A stretch of DNA of 64,000 bases, taken from positions 272,904 to 336,903 of the forward strand of contig JADJVK010000001.1 of NCBI GenBank assembly GCA_016710625.1, written 5' to 3'. The translations under genes and the position numbers were made by a program. The first letter of the stretch is position 1. Every line of letters begins with the position of its first letter. Below, in pieces: positions 54,787 to 62,597 of this stretch. The notes beneath the pieces are model-generated. The model did not search any database, was not told where the DNA came from, and saw nothing but the letters and a program-made list of their open reading frames with translations. Source of the DNA: Saprospiraceae bacterium. GTDB lineage: Bacteria > Bacteroidota > Bacteroidia > Chitinophagales > Saprospiraceae.

Positions 54787-55370
54787 ATGTTTGAAAAATT
54801 ATTTAAAAAGGCAAAAATGAAAGAAGAAACAGAAGATCTTCAAAAAGAAGAAATATTAGCAGAAGAAACAACAACTGATTCAGAAGAATTGCTAGAAAAC
54901 AACAATGAAGCCGAAGATAAAGACAAGGTGGCTGTTCTTCAGGAGCAAGTTAACGAGCTAAAAGATAAATATTTAAGATTATTTGCAGAGTTTGATAACT
55001 ACAAAAAAAGAACCTCCAACGAAAGATTGGAATTTATGAAAACTGCTGCCCGTGACACAGTGTCATCTTTACTAACCGTTCTTGACGATTTTGATCGAGC
55101 AAAAAAGCTGCTGAAAACCCAGCTACTGGAGAAGTATTTACTGATGGTATTGCATTGGTGTATCATAAATTATACAATATATTACAAACCAAAGGCTTAG
55201 CTCCTATGGAGTCCAATGGTACTGAATTTAATCCTGAAATGCATGAGGCTATTACTGAAATTCCTGCACCAACAGAAGATCTGAAGGGAAAAGTGGTGGA
55301 TACTGTTGAAAAAGGATATTTACTTAATGATAAAATAATTCGTTACGCCAAAGTCGTAGTGGGTAGATAA
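54787..55370 (+). CDS. grpE: Nucleotide exchange factor GrpE, with one frame change
   Basis: GrpE drives ADP release from DnaK. The first frame (54787-55200) has the acidic N-terminus, the long dimerisation coiled coil (VAVLQEQVNELKDKYLRLFAEFDNYKKRT) and LLTVLDDFDRAKK, after which it misreads. The second frame supplies AAENPATGEVFTDGIALVYHKLYNIL, QTKGLAPMESNGTEFNPEMHEAI and the C-terminal beta wing to 55370. The junction is the six-A run at 55101-55106. The codons GCA AAA AAG form a phased A-AAA-AAG slippery heptamer, and a -1 shift there restores the full 194-residue protein. One missing A gives the same result. Two bases separate it from dnaJ. Confidence 0.88.
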
Positions 55371-55372
55371 AT

Positions 55373-56548
55373 ATGGCAAAAAGAGATTATTACGAAATAC
55401 TAGGTGTTCAGAAGAATGCCGATGAAGATACGATCAAAAAAGCTTACCGTAAGCAAGCTATGCAATATCATCCAGATAGAAACCCTGGAGATAAAGCATC
55501 TGAAGAAAAATTCAAAGAAGCTGCTGAGGCATATGAAGTGCTGAGCAATGCCGATAAAAAAGCTAGATATGATCGCTACGGTCATGCTGGTGTTGACCCA
55601 AATATGGGCGGCGGCGGCGGTTTCAGTGGCGGTGGTATGAACATGGAAGATATTTTCAGCCAATTCGGTGATATCTTCGGAGATGGTGGTAGCCCATTCG
55701 AAAGTTTCTTTGGAGGAAGAAGATCTAGTGGTGGCGGCGGCGGAAGACCTCAAGGTCAACGAGGCTCTAATCTTCGCATCAAAGTAAAATTGACTTTAGA
55801 AGAAATATTAACAGGTGTTAATAAAAAAATAAAAGTCAAAAAGCAAATTACTTGTCATACTTGCGGTGGTTCTGGAGCGAAAGACAAAAATTCGGTTTCT
55901 ACCTGTAATACTTGTAAAGGTTCTGGATACGTTCGACAAATAAAAAACACATTTTTAGGACAGATGCAGACAACCTCTGCTTGCCCTACTTGTAATGGTA
56001 GTGGGCAATCCATCACAGCGAATTGTCAAAGTTGTAGGGGCGATGGAAGAATCTACGATGAAGAATTAATCGAAATTGATATTCCTGCTGGTGTTTCTGA
56101 GGGCATGCAATTGTCTATGTCTGGAAAAGGGAATGTCGGTCCGAAGGGCGGTCCTGCTGGGGATTTACTTATTAGCATTGAAGAAATTCACCATGAACAT
56201 TTCTCAAGAGATGGGCAAAACATCATGCATGAATTGTATGTAAATTTTGCTGATGCTGCTTTGGGAACTTCCATAGAAGTACCAACTTTGGATGGAAAAG
56301 TAAGGATTAAAATTCCGCAGGGGACTCAATCTGGGAAAATTTTCAGACTGCAAGGAAAAGGGTTACCTTCGGTGCAAAGTTATGGAACTGGCGATTTGCT
56401 AATCAATCTCAATGTTTGGACACCCAAGAAATTGTCGGATGAAGAAAAGCATTTGTTAGAAAAATTGAAAACAATGCCCAATTTTAACCCACAGCCTACA
56501 AAAGAAGAAAAAGGGTTTTTTGATAGAATGAGGGATATTTTTAACTAA
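55373..56548 (+). CDS. dnaJ: Chaperone DnaJ
   Basis: A 391-residue Hsp40 co-chaperone. The J domain has the HPD motif at residues 33-35, then a Gly/Phe-rich region (GGGGGFSGGGMNMEDIF). The zinc-binding domain has four CxxCxGxG-type repeats: CHTCGGSG, CNTCKGSG, CPTCNGSG and CQSCRGDG. C-terminal substrate-binding domains follow to residue 370. Directly downstream of grpE, forming a grpE-dnaJ pair; dnaK is not in the window. Confidence 0.96.
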   Translation: MAKRDYYEILGVQKNADEDTIKKAYRKQAMQYHPDRNPGDKASEEKFKEAAEAYEVLSNADKKARYDRYGHAGVDPNMGGGGGFSGGGMNMEDIFSQFGDIFGDGGSPFESFFGGRRSSGGGGGRPQGQRGSNLRIKVKLTLEEILTGVNKKIKVKKQITCHTCGGSGAKDKNSVSTCNTCKGSGYVRQIKNTFLGQMQTTSACPTCNGSGQSITANCQSCRGDGRIYDEELIEIDIPAGVSEGMQLSMSGKGNVGPKGGPAGDLLISIEEIHHEHFSRDGQNIMHELYVNFADAALGTSIEVPTLDGKVRIKIPQGTQSGKIFRLQGKGLPSVQSYGTGDLLINLNVWTPKKLSDEEKHLLEKLKTMPNFNPQPTKEEKGFFDRMRDIFN

Positions 56549-56598
56549 ATCCTATCGAAACTACTTTTCAACATATCAATACTTTCCGTAAACTTCTA

Positions 56599-57612
56599 TT
56601 GCATTGGTCTGAAACAATTTCAAGACCAATGCCATGGAAGGAGGAAAAAAATCCTTACCTTATTTGGTTGTCGGAAATAATACTACAGCAAACAAGGGTT
56701 GAGCAAGGGTTGCCTTATTATCTAAAATTTGCTGCGAAATATCCAACCGTTTTTGATTTAGCAAATGTGGAGGAGTCCGCATTGATGAAAGATTGGGAGG
56801 GTTTGGGCTACTATTCGAGAGCAAGAAACCTCCATGAGGCAGCAAAAATGATTGTTGAAAACCATCAGGGCATTTTCCCAAAAGATATCAATGAAATAAA
56901 AAAACTAAAGGGGATAGGTGATTATACGGCTGCTGCCATTGCTTCATTTGCCTACAATGCTCCTTTTGCAGTTTTGGATGGCAATGTTTTCAGGGTTTTA
57001 TCGAGGGTGTTTAATATTGAATTACCAATTGATACTACAATAGGAAAAAAATATTTTTTGTCTGTTGCTCAAGAAGCTCTTGACCAGCAATTCCCAGCAA
57101 AATACAATCAAGCCATCATGGATTTTGGAGCAACACATTGTTTGCCGAGTCAACCAAAATGTCAGGAATGTGTGATGAATGAAATCTGTATTGCCTACCA
57201 AAAAGATATTGTTTCAATATTACCCATTAAATCAAAAAAGCTATTAAAGAAAGTTAGAAATATCAATTATTTGGTCTATGTGATTGATGATCAAACATTA
57301 ATATCGGAGACCACACAAAGTGTTTGGAAAGGATTGTTTCAATTTCCGATGGTTGAATCGGACAATGCAGCTTGGGAAATAGAAGATGTCCAGCATTTTT
57401 TGACAAAAGAAAAAATTGGTTATTTAACTATCAAAAAGGAATTCGCAGATACACAAAACCTAACCCATCAGCGAATTAATGCAAATTTTTGGAATATAGA
57501 AGTTATTGAATTTCCGAGGATTGAAAACACAAAAAAAGTAAGTTTTAAAAATATTAATAACTTTCCTTATCCAAAAATTATAAAAAACTATTTATCTTCG
57601 ATTCATAAATGA
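56599..57612 (+). CDS. mutY: A/G-specific adenine glycosylase MutY
   Basis: A 337-residue base-excision repair enzyme removing adenine opposite 8-oxoguanine. It has WLSEIILQQTRVEQGLPYY with the catalytic Glu, the helix-hairpin-helix LKGIGDYTAAAIASF, VLDGNVFRVLSR with the catalytic Asp, and the iron-sulfur ligands C-x6-C-x2-C-x5-C (CLPSQPKCQECVMNEIC). The C-terminal domain is the MutT-like 8-oxoG recognition part. There is no ATG: TTG 56599 is used here, but coding continuity runs upstream (NTFRKLLL) as far as a stop at 56542, so a rare start (for example ATC) further up is possible. It begins the mutY-ssb-gldE cluster. Confidence 0.9.
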   Translation: MHWSETISRPMPWKEEKNPYLIWLSEIILQQTRVEQGLPYYLKFAAKYPTVFDLANVEESALMKDWEGLGYYSRARNLHEAAKMIVENHQGIFPKDINEIKKLKGIGDYTAAAIASFAYNAPFAVLDGNVFRVLSRVFNIELPIDTTIGKKYFLSVAQEALDQQFPAKYNQAIMDFGATHCLPSQPKCQECVMNEICIAYQKDIVSILPIKSKKLLKKVRNINYLVYVIDDQTLISETTQSVWKGLFQFPMVESDNAAWEIEDVQHFLTKEKIGYLTIKKEFADTQNLTHQRINANFWNIEVIEFPRIENTKKVSFKNINNFPYPKIIKNYLSSIHK

Positions 57613-57627
57613 TAAAATTGTACGAAA

Positions 57628-58056
57628 ATGATTAACAAAGTAACACTTATTGGAAATTTAGGCAAGGATCCAGAAGTTAGAAAATTAGAAAACGGTGCTT
57701 CAGTAGCGAAATTTACTGTTGCGACAAACGAAAGTTATAAAGATAAAGACGGCAACTGGCAAAGTTTGACAGATTGGCACGATATCGTTGCATGGAGAAA
57801 CCTTGCTGAACAAGCTGAAAGAACCCTAAAAAAAGGCTCTTTAGTTTTTATTGAAGGCAAAATCTCTCATAGAAAATATACTGACTCCAACAATATTGAA
57901 AGAAGAGTTACGGAAATCGTTGCTCAGACTTTAAAATCGTTAGACAGAAGAGAAGGTGGCGGAAACCAAAATTCTTTCCCATCCACTAATGACGAACCAA
58001 GTAGTCATGTGCCTTTTGATCCATCACCATCAGCTGATGACGATCTACCTTTTTAA
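57628..58056 (+). CDS. ssb: Single-stranded DNA-binding protein
   Basis: A 142-residue OB-fold protein. MINKVTLIGNLGKDPEVRKLENGASVAKFTVATNE and WHDIVAWRNLAEQAERTLKKGSLVFIEGKI are diagnostic. The C-terminal tip DDDLPF is the protein-interaction motif. It lies 15 bases after mutY and 15 before gldE. In flavobacteria ssb is also between mutY and gldE. Confidence 0.94.
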   Translation: MINKVTLIGNLGKDPEVRKLENGASVAKFTVATNESYKDKDGNWQSLTDWHDIVAWRNLAEQAERTLKKGSLVFIEGKISHRKYTDSNNIERRVTEIVAQTLKSLDRREGGGNQNSFPSTNDEPSSHVPFDPSPSADDDLPF

Positions 58057-58071
58057 TTAAAAAATAATATT

Positions 58072-59385
58072 TTGGAAGGAGAACCCGGTAATTTATCGAT
58101 GATAGAAGATAGTTCATTTGTGATTCTATCAGTTTTTTTGCTTTACTTGTTATATAGAGTTGCATGTATTCAATATTTCTGGCATTTTTCAAATAAGAAT
58201 GCCAGAAATGAATTCATCCATTCCAATCAAAATATATTTAGTTCGAACTCCTTTCTTTCGGAGCATTTCAGACTAGATATTTCTATGGTAATGAGCAATT
58301 TATTCCTTGTTGCCACCCTGTTTTGGATAATTTTTGGTTATAACAACCTGTTTTATCGGCTACCATTTAGCCTTTTGTACCTTTGTATATTCTTGTTTTT
58401 TGGCATTCTCTATTTCTTTACCACTTATTTGCCTAGACAAAAACAAATCAACCATATCAACTCATTTAACAAAACAGATTACCTAATTCTGTTTGTTTTG
58501 AGTATCGTTTTTTTACCAATATCTATTCTATTTGGTACTTTTTTGCAAAGACTCAATCATTGGATTCATAGTTATGCTCAAAAATTAATAGAGAAACAAA
58601 GTAAAAATGACCTTGAAAATGCATTGGAATTATCTGTTGGGAACGAACAATCGGATGCTGCTGAAAAAGAGGCTGAGCTATTAAAAAGTGTTGTAAAATT
58701 CGGAGAAGTTGCGGTTCGGCAAATAATGAAATCTAGGGTTGATATCATTTCAATCGACAAGAATGATACCTTTGAGAATGTGGTAAATGTAGTCATTGAT
58801 TCTGGGTTTTCTCGTTTCCCCGTTTATGAAGAGGATTTGGATACCATAGTTGGGCTTTTGTATGTAAAGGATTTATTGAAATTTATGAAATCGGAACCCA
58901 GAGAAGATTGGCAAAAACTCATTCGTACCAATTTGATTTTTGTTCCTGAGTCCAAGAAAATAGATGAACTATTAAGGGAATTTCAATCCGAAAAATTTCA
59001 TTTAGCAATTGTTATCGACGAGTTCGGCAGCACCTCTGGCATCGTAACCCTTGAGGATATTGTAGAAGAAATTGTTGGAGAAATAAAAGATGAGTTTGAT
59101 GATGACACGGAAGTGGAGTACTCTAAAATTGACGATCACAACTATCTTTTTGAGGGAAAAACACTACTAAATGACGTTTGTAGAATTATCGAAGTAGATA
59201 CTGCTACTTTTGACGACACCAAAGGTAATGCAGACTCATTAGCGGGATTGCTATTGGAATTGATCGGCGAGCTACCAGAAATCAATGAAGAAATCAAATA
59301 TAATGACTTCACTTTCAAAGTAGTAGCGGTGAATAAAAGAAGGATAGAAAAGGTAAAAATCACCCTGCCTTCTGATGAAATTTAA
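58072..59385 (+). CDS. gldE: Gliding motility-associated protein GldE (CorC/HlyC family)
   Basis: A 437-residue inner-membrane protein starting with TTG (or ATG 58099). Four hydrophobic segments occupy residues 10-165. Two CBS repeats follow: SRVDIISIDKNDTFENVVNVVIDSGFSRFPVYEEDLDTIVGLLYVKDLL and LLREFQSEKFHLAIVIDEFGSTSGIVTLEDIVEEIVGEI. The CorC/HlyC C-terminal domain ends the protein. GldE acts with GldD in gliding and T9SS function. The partner gldD is not downstream here but at 44327 on the other strand. Confidence 0.88.
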   Translation: MEGEPGNLSMIEDSSFVILSVFLLYLLYRVACIQYFWHFSNKNARNEFIHSNQNIFSSNSFLSEHFRLDISMVMSNLFLVATLFWIIFGYNNLFYRLPFSLLYLCIFLFFGILYFFTTYLPRQKQINHINSFNKTDYLILFVLSIVFLPISILFGTFLQRLNHWIHSYAQKLIEKQSKNDLENALELSVGNEQSDAAEKEAELLKSVVKFGEVAVRQIMKSRVDIISIDKNDTFENVVNVVIDSGFSRFPVYEEDLDTIVGLLYVKDLLKFMKSEPREDWQKLIRTNLIFVPESKKIDELLREFQSEKFHLAIVIDEFGSTSGIVTLEDIVEEIVGEIKDEFDDDTEVEYSKIDDHNYLFEGKTLLNDVCRIIEVDTATFDDTKGNADSLAGLLLELIGELPEINEEIKYNDFTFKVVAVNKRRIEKVKITLPSDEI

Positions 59386-59656
59386 ATTCATTTCCTGCTA
59401 TAGACATTATAATAATGAATATTTGGCAAAATAATTTGCAATATTGGGAGGTTATTCCTTCTGATGAAGTTAATGCTACTTCCAAGTTATAAAATCTAGA
59501 AATTCCGAAGTAAGGGACTTTAAATCTATAATAATCAAGGACTTTCACTAAAATTTATCACTTTTATAGAAAGCACACAATAATTTGGGGTTCAAATAAT
59601 CAATATTTTCCTTAAGTCTCTCTTTTGTCAATCCAATAAAAGTCGATAGATATTTT
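59386..59656. other. Intergenic stretch after gldE
   Basis: 271 bases between the convergent gldE and higA genes. A short minus-strand frame (to 59548) overlaps the end of gldE and shows no domain; it is considered non-coding. No terminator was evident. Confidence 0.35.
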
Positions 59657-59968
59657 TTAGTGCGTTAAAAAATTTCTGTTCGACATTTCTACATTAAAAC
59701 TTATTTTTACATTTAAGGCTCTAAAAACTTTCAATATAGTGTCAAACCGAGCATCAGTTAAACTATTCTCAATTTTAGAGATTTGTGCTTTTTTTACACC
59801 AACTAATTCACCTAGCTCTTCTTGTGTCAAATTTTGTTCTTGACGAATATTTTTAATTGTTTGTCCAAGCAAATCAAGTCTTAATTCGTTTTCAAAAGCA
59901 TCTCTATTTGGCGTTCCAATTTTGCCTATATGTTTGTCTGTCATTTCTTCCAAACTATATGTTTTCAT
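59657..59968 (-). CDS. higA: HigA-like antitoxin (XRE family)
   Basis: A 103-residue protein with a Cro/C1-type helix-turn-helix: LGQTIKNIRQEQNLTQEELGELVGVKKAQISKIENSLTDARFDTILKVFRAL at about residues 34-85. The N-terminal 30 residues include EEMTDKHIGKIGTPNRDAFE, a typical toxin-binding region of HigA antitoxins. Its start overlaps the toxin gene by 14 bases. Order toxin-antitoxin is as in higBA loci. Expected to repress the shared promoter together with the toxin. Confidence 0.85.
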   Translation of the reverse strand: MKTYSLEEMTDKHIGKIGTPNRDAFENELRLDLLGQTIKNIRQEQNLTQEELGELVGVKKAQISKIENSLTDARFDTILKVFRALNVKISFNVEMSNRNFLTH

Positions 59969-60311
59969 TTTTTTTCTTTTTTTCGTTAAAATATTGTTTT
60001 CTTAACCTTTCAGCTTTTTCGATTTCTGATTTGGGAGTTTTGTCAGTTTTCTTAATAAATCCATGAGAAGAAATTACAATTTTTTCATACTTATCTTCTT
60101 TGTCCCAAAATGCGAAAAGTCTATAATAAGTTTTATTGTACAATGTTCTAAATTCCCATATCTCATCTTGTAGTTTTTTGAAAAGTTCGTCATCATTTAT
60201 TTGTCTGGCTTTCCAAATGTTATAATAAATTTTGTTTCTACTTTTTTCGTCTAAATGGTCAAGAAATTCTTTACATTCTTCTAAAAATTCAACCTTAAAT
60301 CTATATTCCAT
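59955..60311 (-). CDS. higB: HigB-like toxin (Gp49/RelE family)
   Basis: A 118-residue basic protein of the phage-derived Gp49-like RelE superfamily. The core is FLEECKEFLDHLDEKSRNKIYYNIW, LFKKLQDEIWEFRTLYNKTYYRLFAFWDKED and IVISSHGFIKKTDKTPKSEIEKAERL, the family's usual order. RelE-type HigB toxins cleave mRNA on the ribosome. First gene of the pair with its own promoter at 60325-60355. Confidence 0.85.
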   Translation of the reverse strand: MEYRFKVEFLEECKEFLDHLDEKSRNKIYYNIWKARQINDDELFKKLQDEIWEFRTLYNKTYYRLFAFWDKEDKYEKIVISSHGFIKKTDKTPKSEIEKAERLRKQYFNEKKKKNENI

Positions 60312-60324
60312 TTAGTATTTTTGA

Positions 60325-60355
60325 CAAAGATAAAAGTTTCCTATAAAAGAAACAA
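60325..60355 (-). promoter_or_regulatory. Promoter of higBA
   Basis: On the minus strand TTG (plus 60353-60355) and TATCTTTG (plus 60325-60332) are separated by 20 bases. Only 13 bases lie between the -7 box and the toxin start codon, a very short leader. Confidence 0.55.
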
Positions 60356-60469
60356 AAAATTTCAATTTGTTCACTATTCTATTTAAAAGTTGAATCTATA
60401 TACTTTCTTTTAATGATAACATATAAATTAAACCATTCTTGTCGTTCAATTCTAATAATGCTTTTTGGA

Positions 60470-61438
60470 TTAAATCCTCGCCGCCATATTTTGAATGGCA
60501 TCTACCATTTTATCTATTGCAGGTGGATAATCGAGGTATTGAATATTTCTATCGTCTTTGCCCCAAATCGGGATGGTCACCACTTTCCTCCGATCACCGT
60601 AGGTGAAAGAAAGCCGTAAAGGCACAGGAGTTGGCTTCGAGAATTTTCTTTTTTGACACAAAGCAGTTTCGCAATCATAGATTAATTTGTAGTCGAAAAA
60701 TCGTTGCTCAATAAAATAATTGGCAAATTCTTCGAGTTCTCTCCTAGGAATCGTCTTTTTTTTCACCAACAATCCATTTTGTTCGCTCTCAAATTCATGG
60801 ATTAATCGTCCATCATTTTCGATGGTTATAAAATCCTTGCTCACAGCATCCAGTCCGCCATAATAGCCACCACCAATCAGTTCGATATTGATATAAATGC
60901 CATTTCCAATAATATCATTCTTTGGTTTTGGGTCTTTCACCCAAGGCATCCACCATCTTTTTTTGGTGTGTTTTTCTGAAATTGTCACTTCTGGCAATTC
61001 ATAATTTGGTTTTGCAAAAGGGGCATTTTTGCTATCTACCCATTTAAAAATATATTGGTAAGACCCTCTTCCATTCGCCTGAGTGTATTGCAAAATCAAA
61101 AAATTGTTATCCATTATAGCGATGGTAAATTGATTGATATTTCTAAAAGGAAAATTGAGTGTTTTATTATCTATGGACCAGCTTCCTTTTTTGAGCACTC
61201 CATCGAGGTATTGTTCGTAAGTATGGTCGATTTTGAAGTAAAGAAAATAGGTTTTAGCAGCATCATCTTGATGAATTACCGTATTGGATTCGACGTGTTT
61301 GGTTTGGTAATAAGCCCATTTTGTTTCTACTAGAAATAATTGAGGATCAGAATAGATAGGAGAAAAATATTGCTGTGCATTCACCATCATTGGCAAAAAC
61401 ATACAACAAATCAGTAAAAACAGTATTTTTCTTAACAT
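60470..61438 (-). CDS. Hypothetical exported protein
   Basis: A 322-residue protein with a signal peptide (ILFLLICCMFLPMMVNAQ). The mature part starts with a beta-rich region containing YFLYFKIDHTYEQYLDGVLKKGSWSIDNKTL, similar in style to lipocalin-like or DUF4488-type stress proteins. The second half has GGGYYGGLDAVSKDFITIENDG and LEEFANYFIEQRFFDYKLIYDC (Cys pair C-x4-C). No family was recognised with confidence. It lies in the accessory right end of the window. Confidence 0.6.
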   Translation of the reverse strand: MLRKILFLLICCMFLPMMVNAQQYFSPIYSDPQLFLVETKWAYYQTKHVESNTVIHQDDAAKTYFLYFKIDHTYEQYLDGVLKKGSWSIDNKTLNFPFRNINQFTIAIMDNNFLILQYTQANGRGSYQYIFKWVDSKNAPFAKPNYELPEVTISEKHTKKRWWMPWVKDPKPKNDIIGNGIYINIELIGGGYYGGLDAVSKDFITIENDGRLIHEFESEQNGLLVKKKTIPRRELEEFANYFIEQRFFDYKLIYDCETALCQKRKFSKPTPVPLRLSFTYGDRRKVVTIPIWGKDDRNIQYLDYPPAIDKMVDAIQNMAARI

Positions 61439-61624
61439 CCTATCTGTTTTACAGCGATAATTATGCCATGATATGGGTAAAAAGTGAATATTTGGTAGGG
61501 AAATTTGAAATCAACAAATCTCTACAATAGAAAATGAATCTTGTCTGGTTCTCTTTAGGTTTGGGAAATCTAACTGGCTGAATGATGTTTAATAGAAGCT
61601 AATTTATATCTTATATGGTAAATT

Positions 61625-61909
61625 TCAAATAGGATTTGATTTCAAATAAGCAAAATCTGGACAAATATCATACTCTACAGGAATAATTTCCCCATTAGTA
61701 GTTTTCATTTCAGCAATTCCATCCCAATAAATTTGACCGACCTCGCCAATTTTTGCGGTTACAAAAACATCTTTATCAAAAACTCTATTAGAATATTTTC
61801 CATTTTTATTTAAAATACCAGAAATATCAAGGTCTCTTATTTCGCCATTATCAAATTCGCATCTAATAACAAAATCTTTAATAAATTGAATATATTTTAC
61901 TTTTCTCAT
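61625..61909 (-). CDS. DUF2442 domain-containing protein
   Basis: A 94-residue protein fitting DUF2442: VRCEFDNGEIRDLDIS-like N-terminus (FVIRCEFDNGEIRDLDISG), NRVFDKDVFVTAKIGEVGQIYWDG and EIIPVEYDICPDFAYLKS. Members usually follow a DUF4160 gene, as here where the stop of the broken DUF4160 gene overlaps this start (TAATG). The biological role of the pair is not established; some authors group them with toxin-antitoxin-like modules. The start ATG is the first possible one in the unit. Confidence 0.75.
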   Translation of the reverse strand: MRKVKYIQFIKDFVIRCEFDNGEIRDLDISGILNKNGKYSNRVFDKDVFVTAKIGEVGQIYWDGIAEMKTTNGEIIPVEYDICPDFAYLKSNPI

Positions 61910-62144
61910 TATTGTAGTGGATTAATTTTATGAAATTCATTTGACTCCCACATTTCTAAAAGCTCAACTTTATAAATTTCTGTAAACTTACCCCAGGTTT
62001 ATATTTGCTAACAGGCAAGTCCCAAAATCTACCATTTTATTAAAATATTTGCTTCAAACTCCCCATATTTAACCTTAAAATGAGGAGGATTATGATCTAA
62101 GAACATATAAATTATTATTCATAGAATCTACAAATTTCTGGCAT
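61909..62144 (-). pseudogene. DUF4160 domain gene broken by three frameshifts
   Basis: The minus strand starts MPEICRFYE at 62144. After single-base corrections near 62120, 62035-62038 and 61969-61971 it reads FYGIIIYMFLDHNPPHFKVKYGEFEANILIKN, then GRFWDLPVSKYKPG, then VELLEMWESNEFHKINPLQ. D-H-N-PPHF-K-V-KYGE is the DUF4160 signature. All three lesions equal one missing base. It directly precedes the DUF2442 gene, its usual partner. Confidence 0.65.
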
Positions 62145-62537
62145 ATTCAATAATTTTTAAATATAAATATAGGTCTATTTTATTTTTTTTGCAATTCCTA
62201 TTTGCAAAATTGGGCAGACTTAAAATTTTTAATGATTTATAAATTCGTATTAACGATTTTAGGTAAACTATTAGAAGAAGACCAACAGTTCCCAAAATCT
62301 GAAATTGGATGAGATTTGATTCAATTCTAAAATCTACTTGTAAAACTGCATTGGTGGGATTTATTATAATCGAATCACTTTAAGAAACATTAGTAACATC
62401 TACTATAAAATATATGGAGTCCTTAGTTGAACCATTATTGTTTCCATTAACAATTTCTGTAAGCTCGTATAGTTCCTATCAGAAGACAAAGAATACAATA
62501 GCTGCCGATAAAAAATAAATAAAATTTTGACTTTCAT
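62128..62537 (-). pseudogene. Decayed small membrane protein gene
   Basis: From ATG 62537 (MKVKILFIF) a one-base shift gives LSAAIVFFVF, then stops. Further on one frame reads LYELTEIVNGNNNGSTKDSIYFIVDVTNVS, an in-frame TAA, SDSIIINPTNAVLQVDFRIESNLIQFQ and ILGTVGLLLIVYLKSLIRIYKSLKIL before TAG at 62128. Two membrane segments are visible; DUF2975-like proteins have a similar layout, but this is weak. Several independent lesions point to true decay. Confidence 0.45.
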
Positions 62538-62597
62538 ATAAATACAAATTAATATTTTGTACAATTTTTGCAACTATCATTATTACAATGATTTTTG

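Noticed and set aside
59360..59548. Short minus-strand gene after gldE
   Set aside because: It overlaps the gldE end, has no promoter and no similarity pattern; more likely a chance frame.
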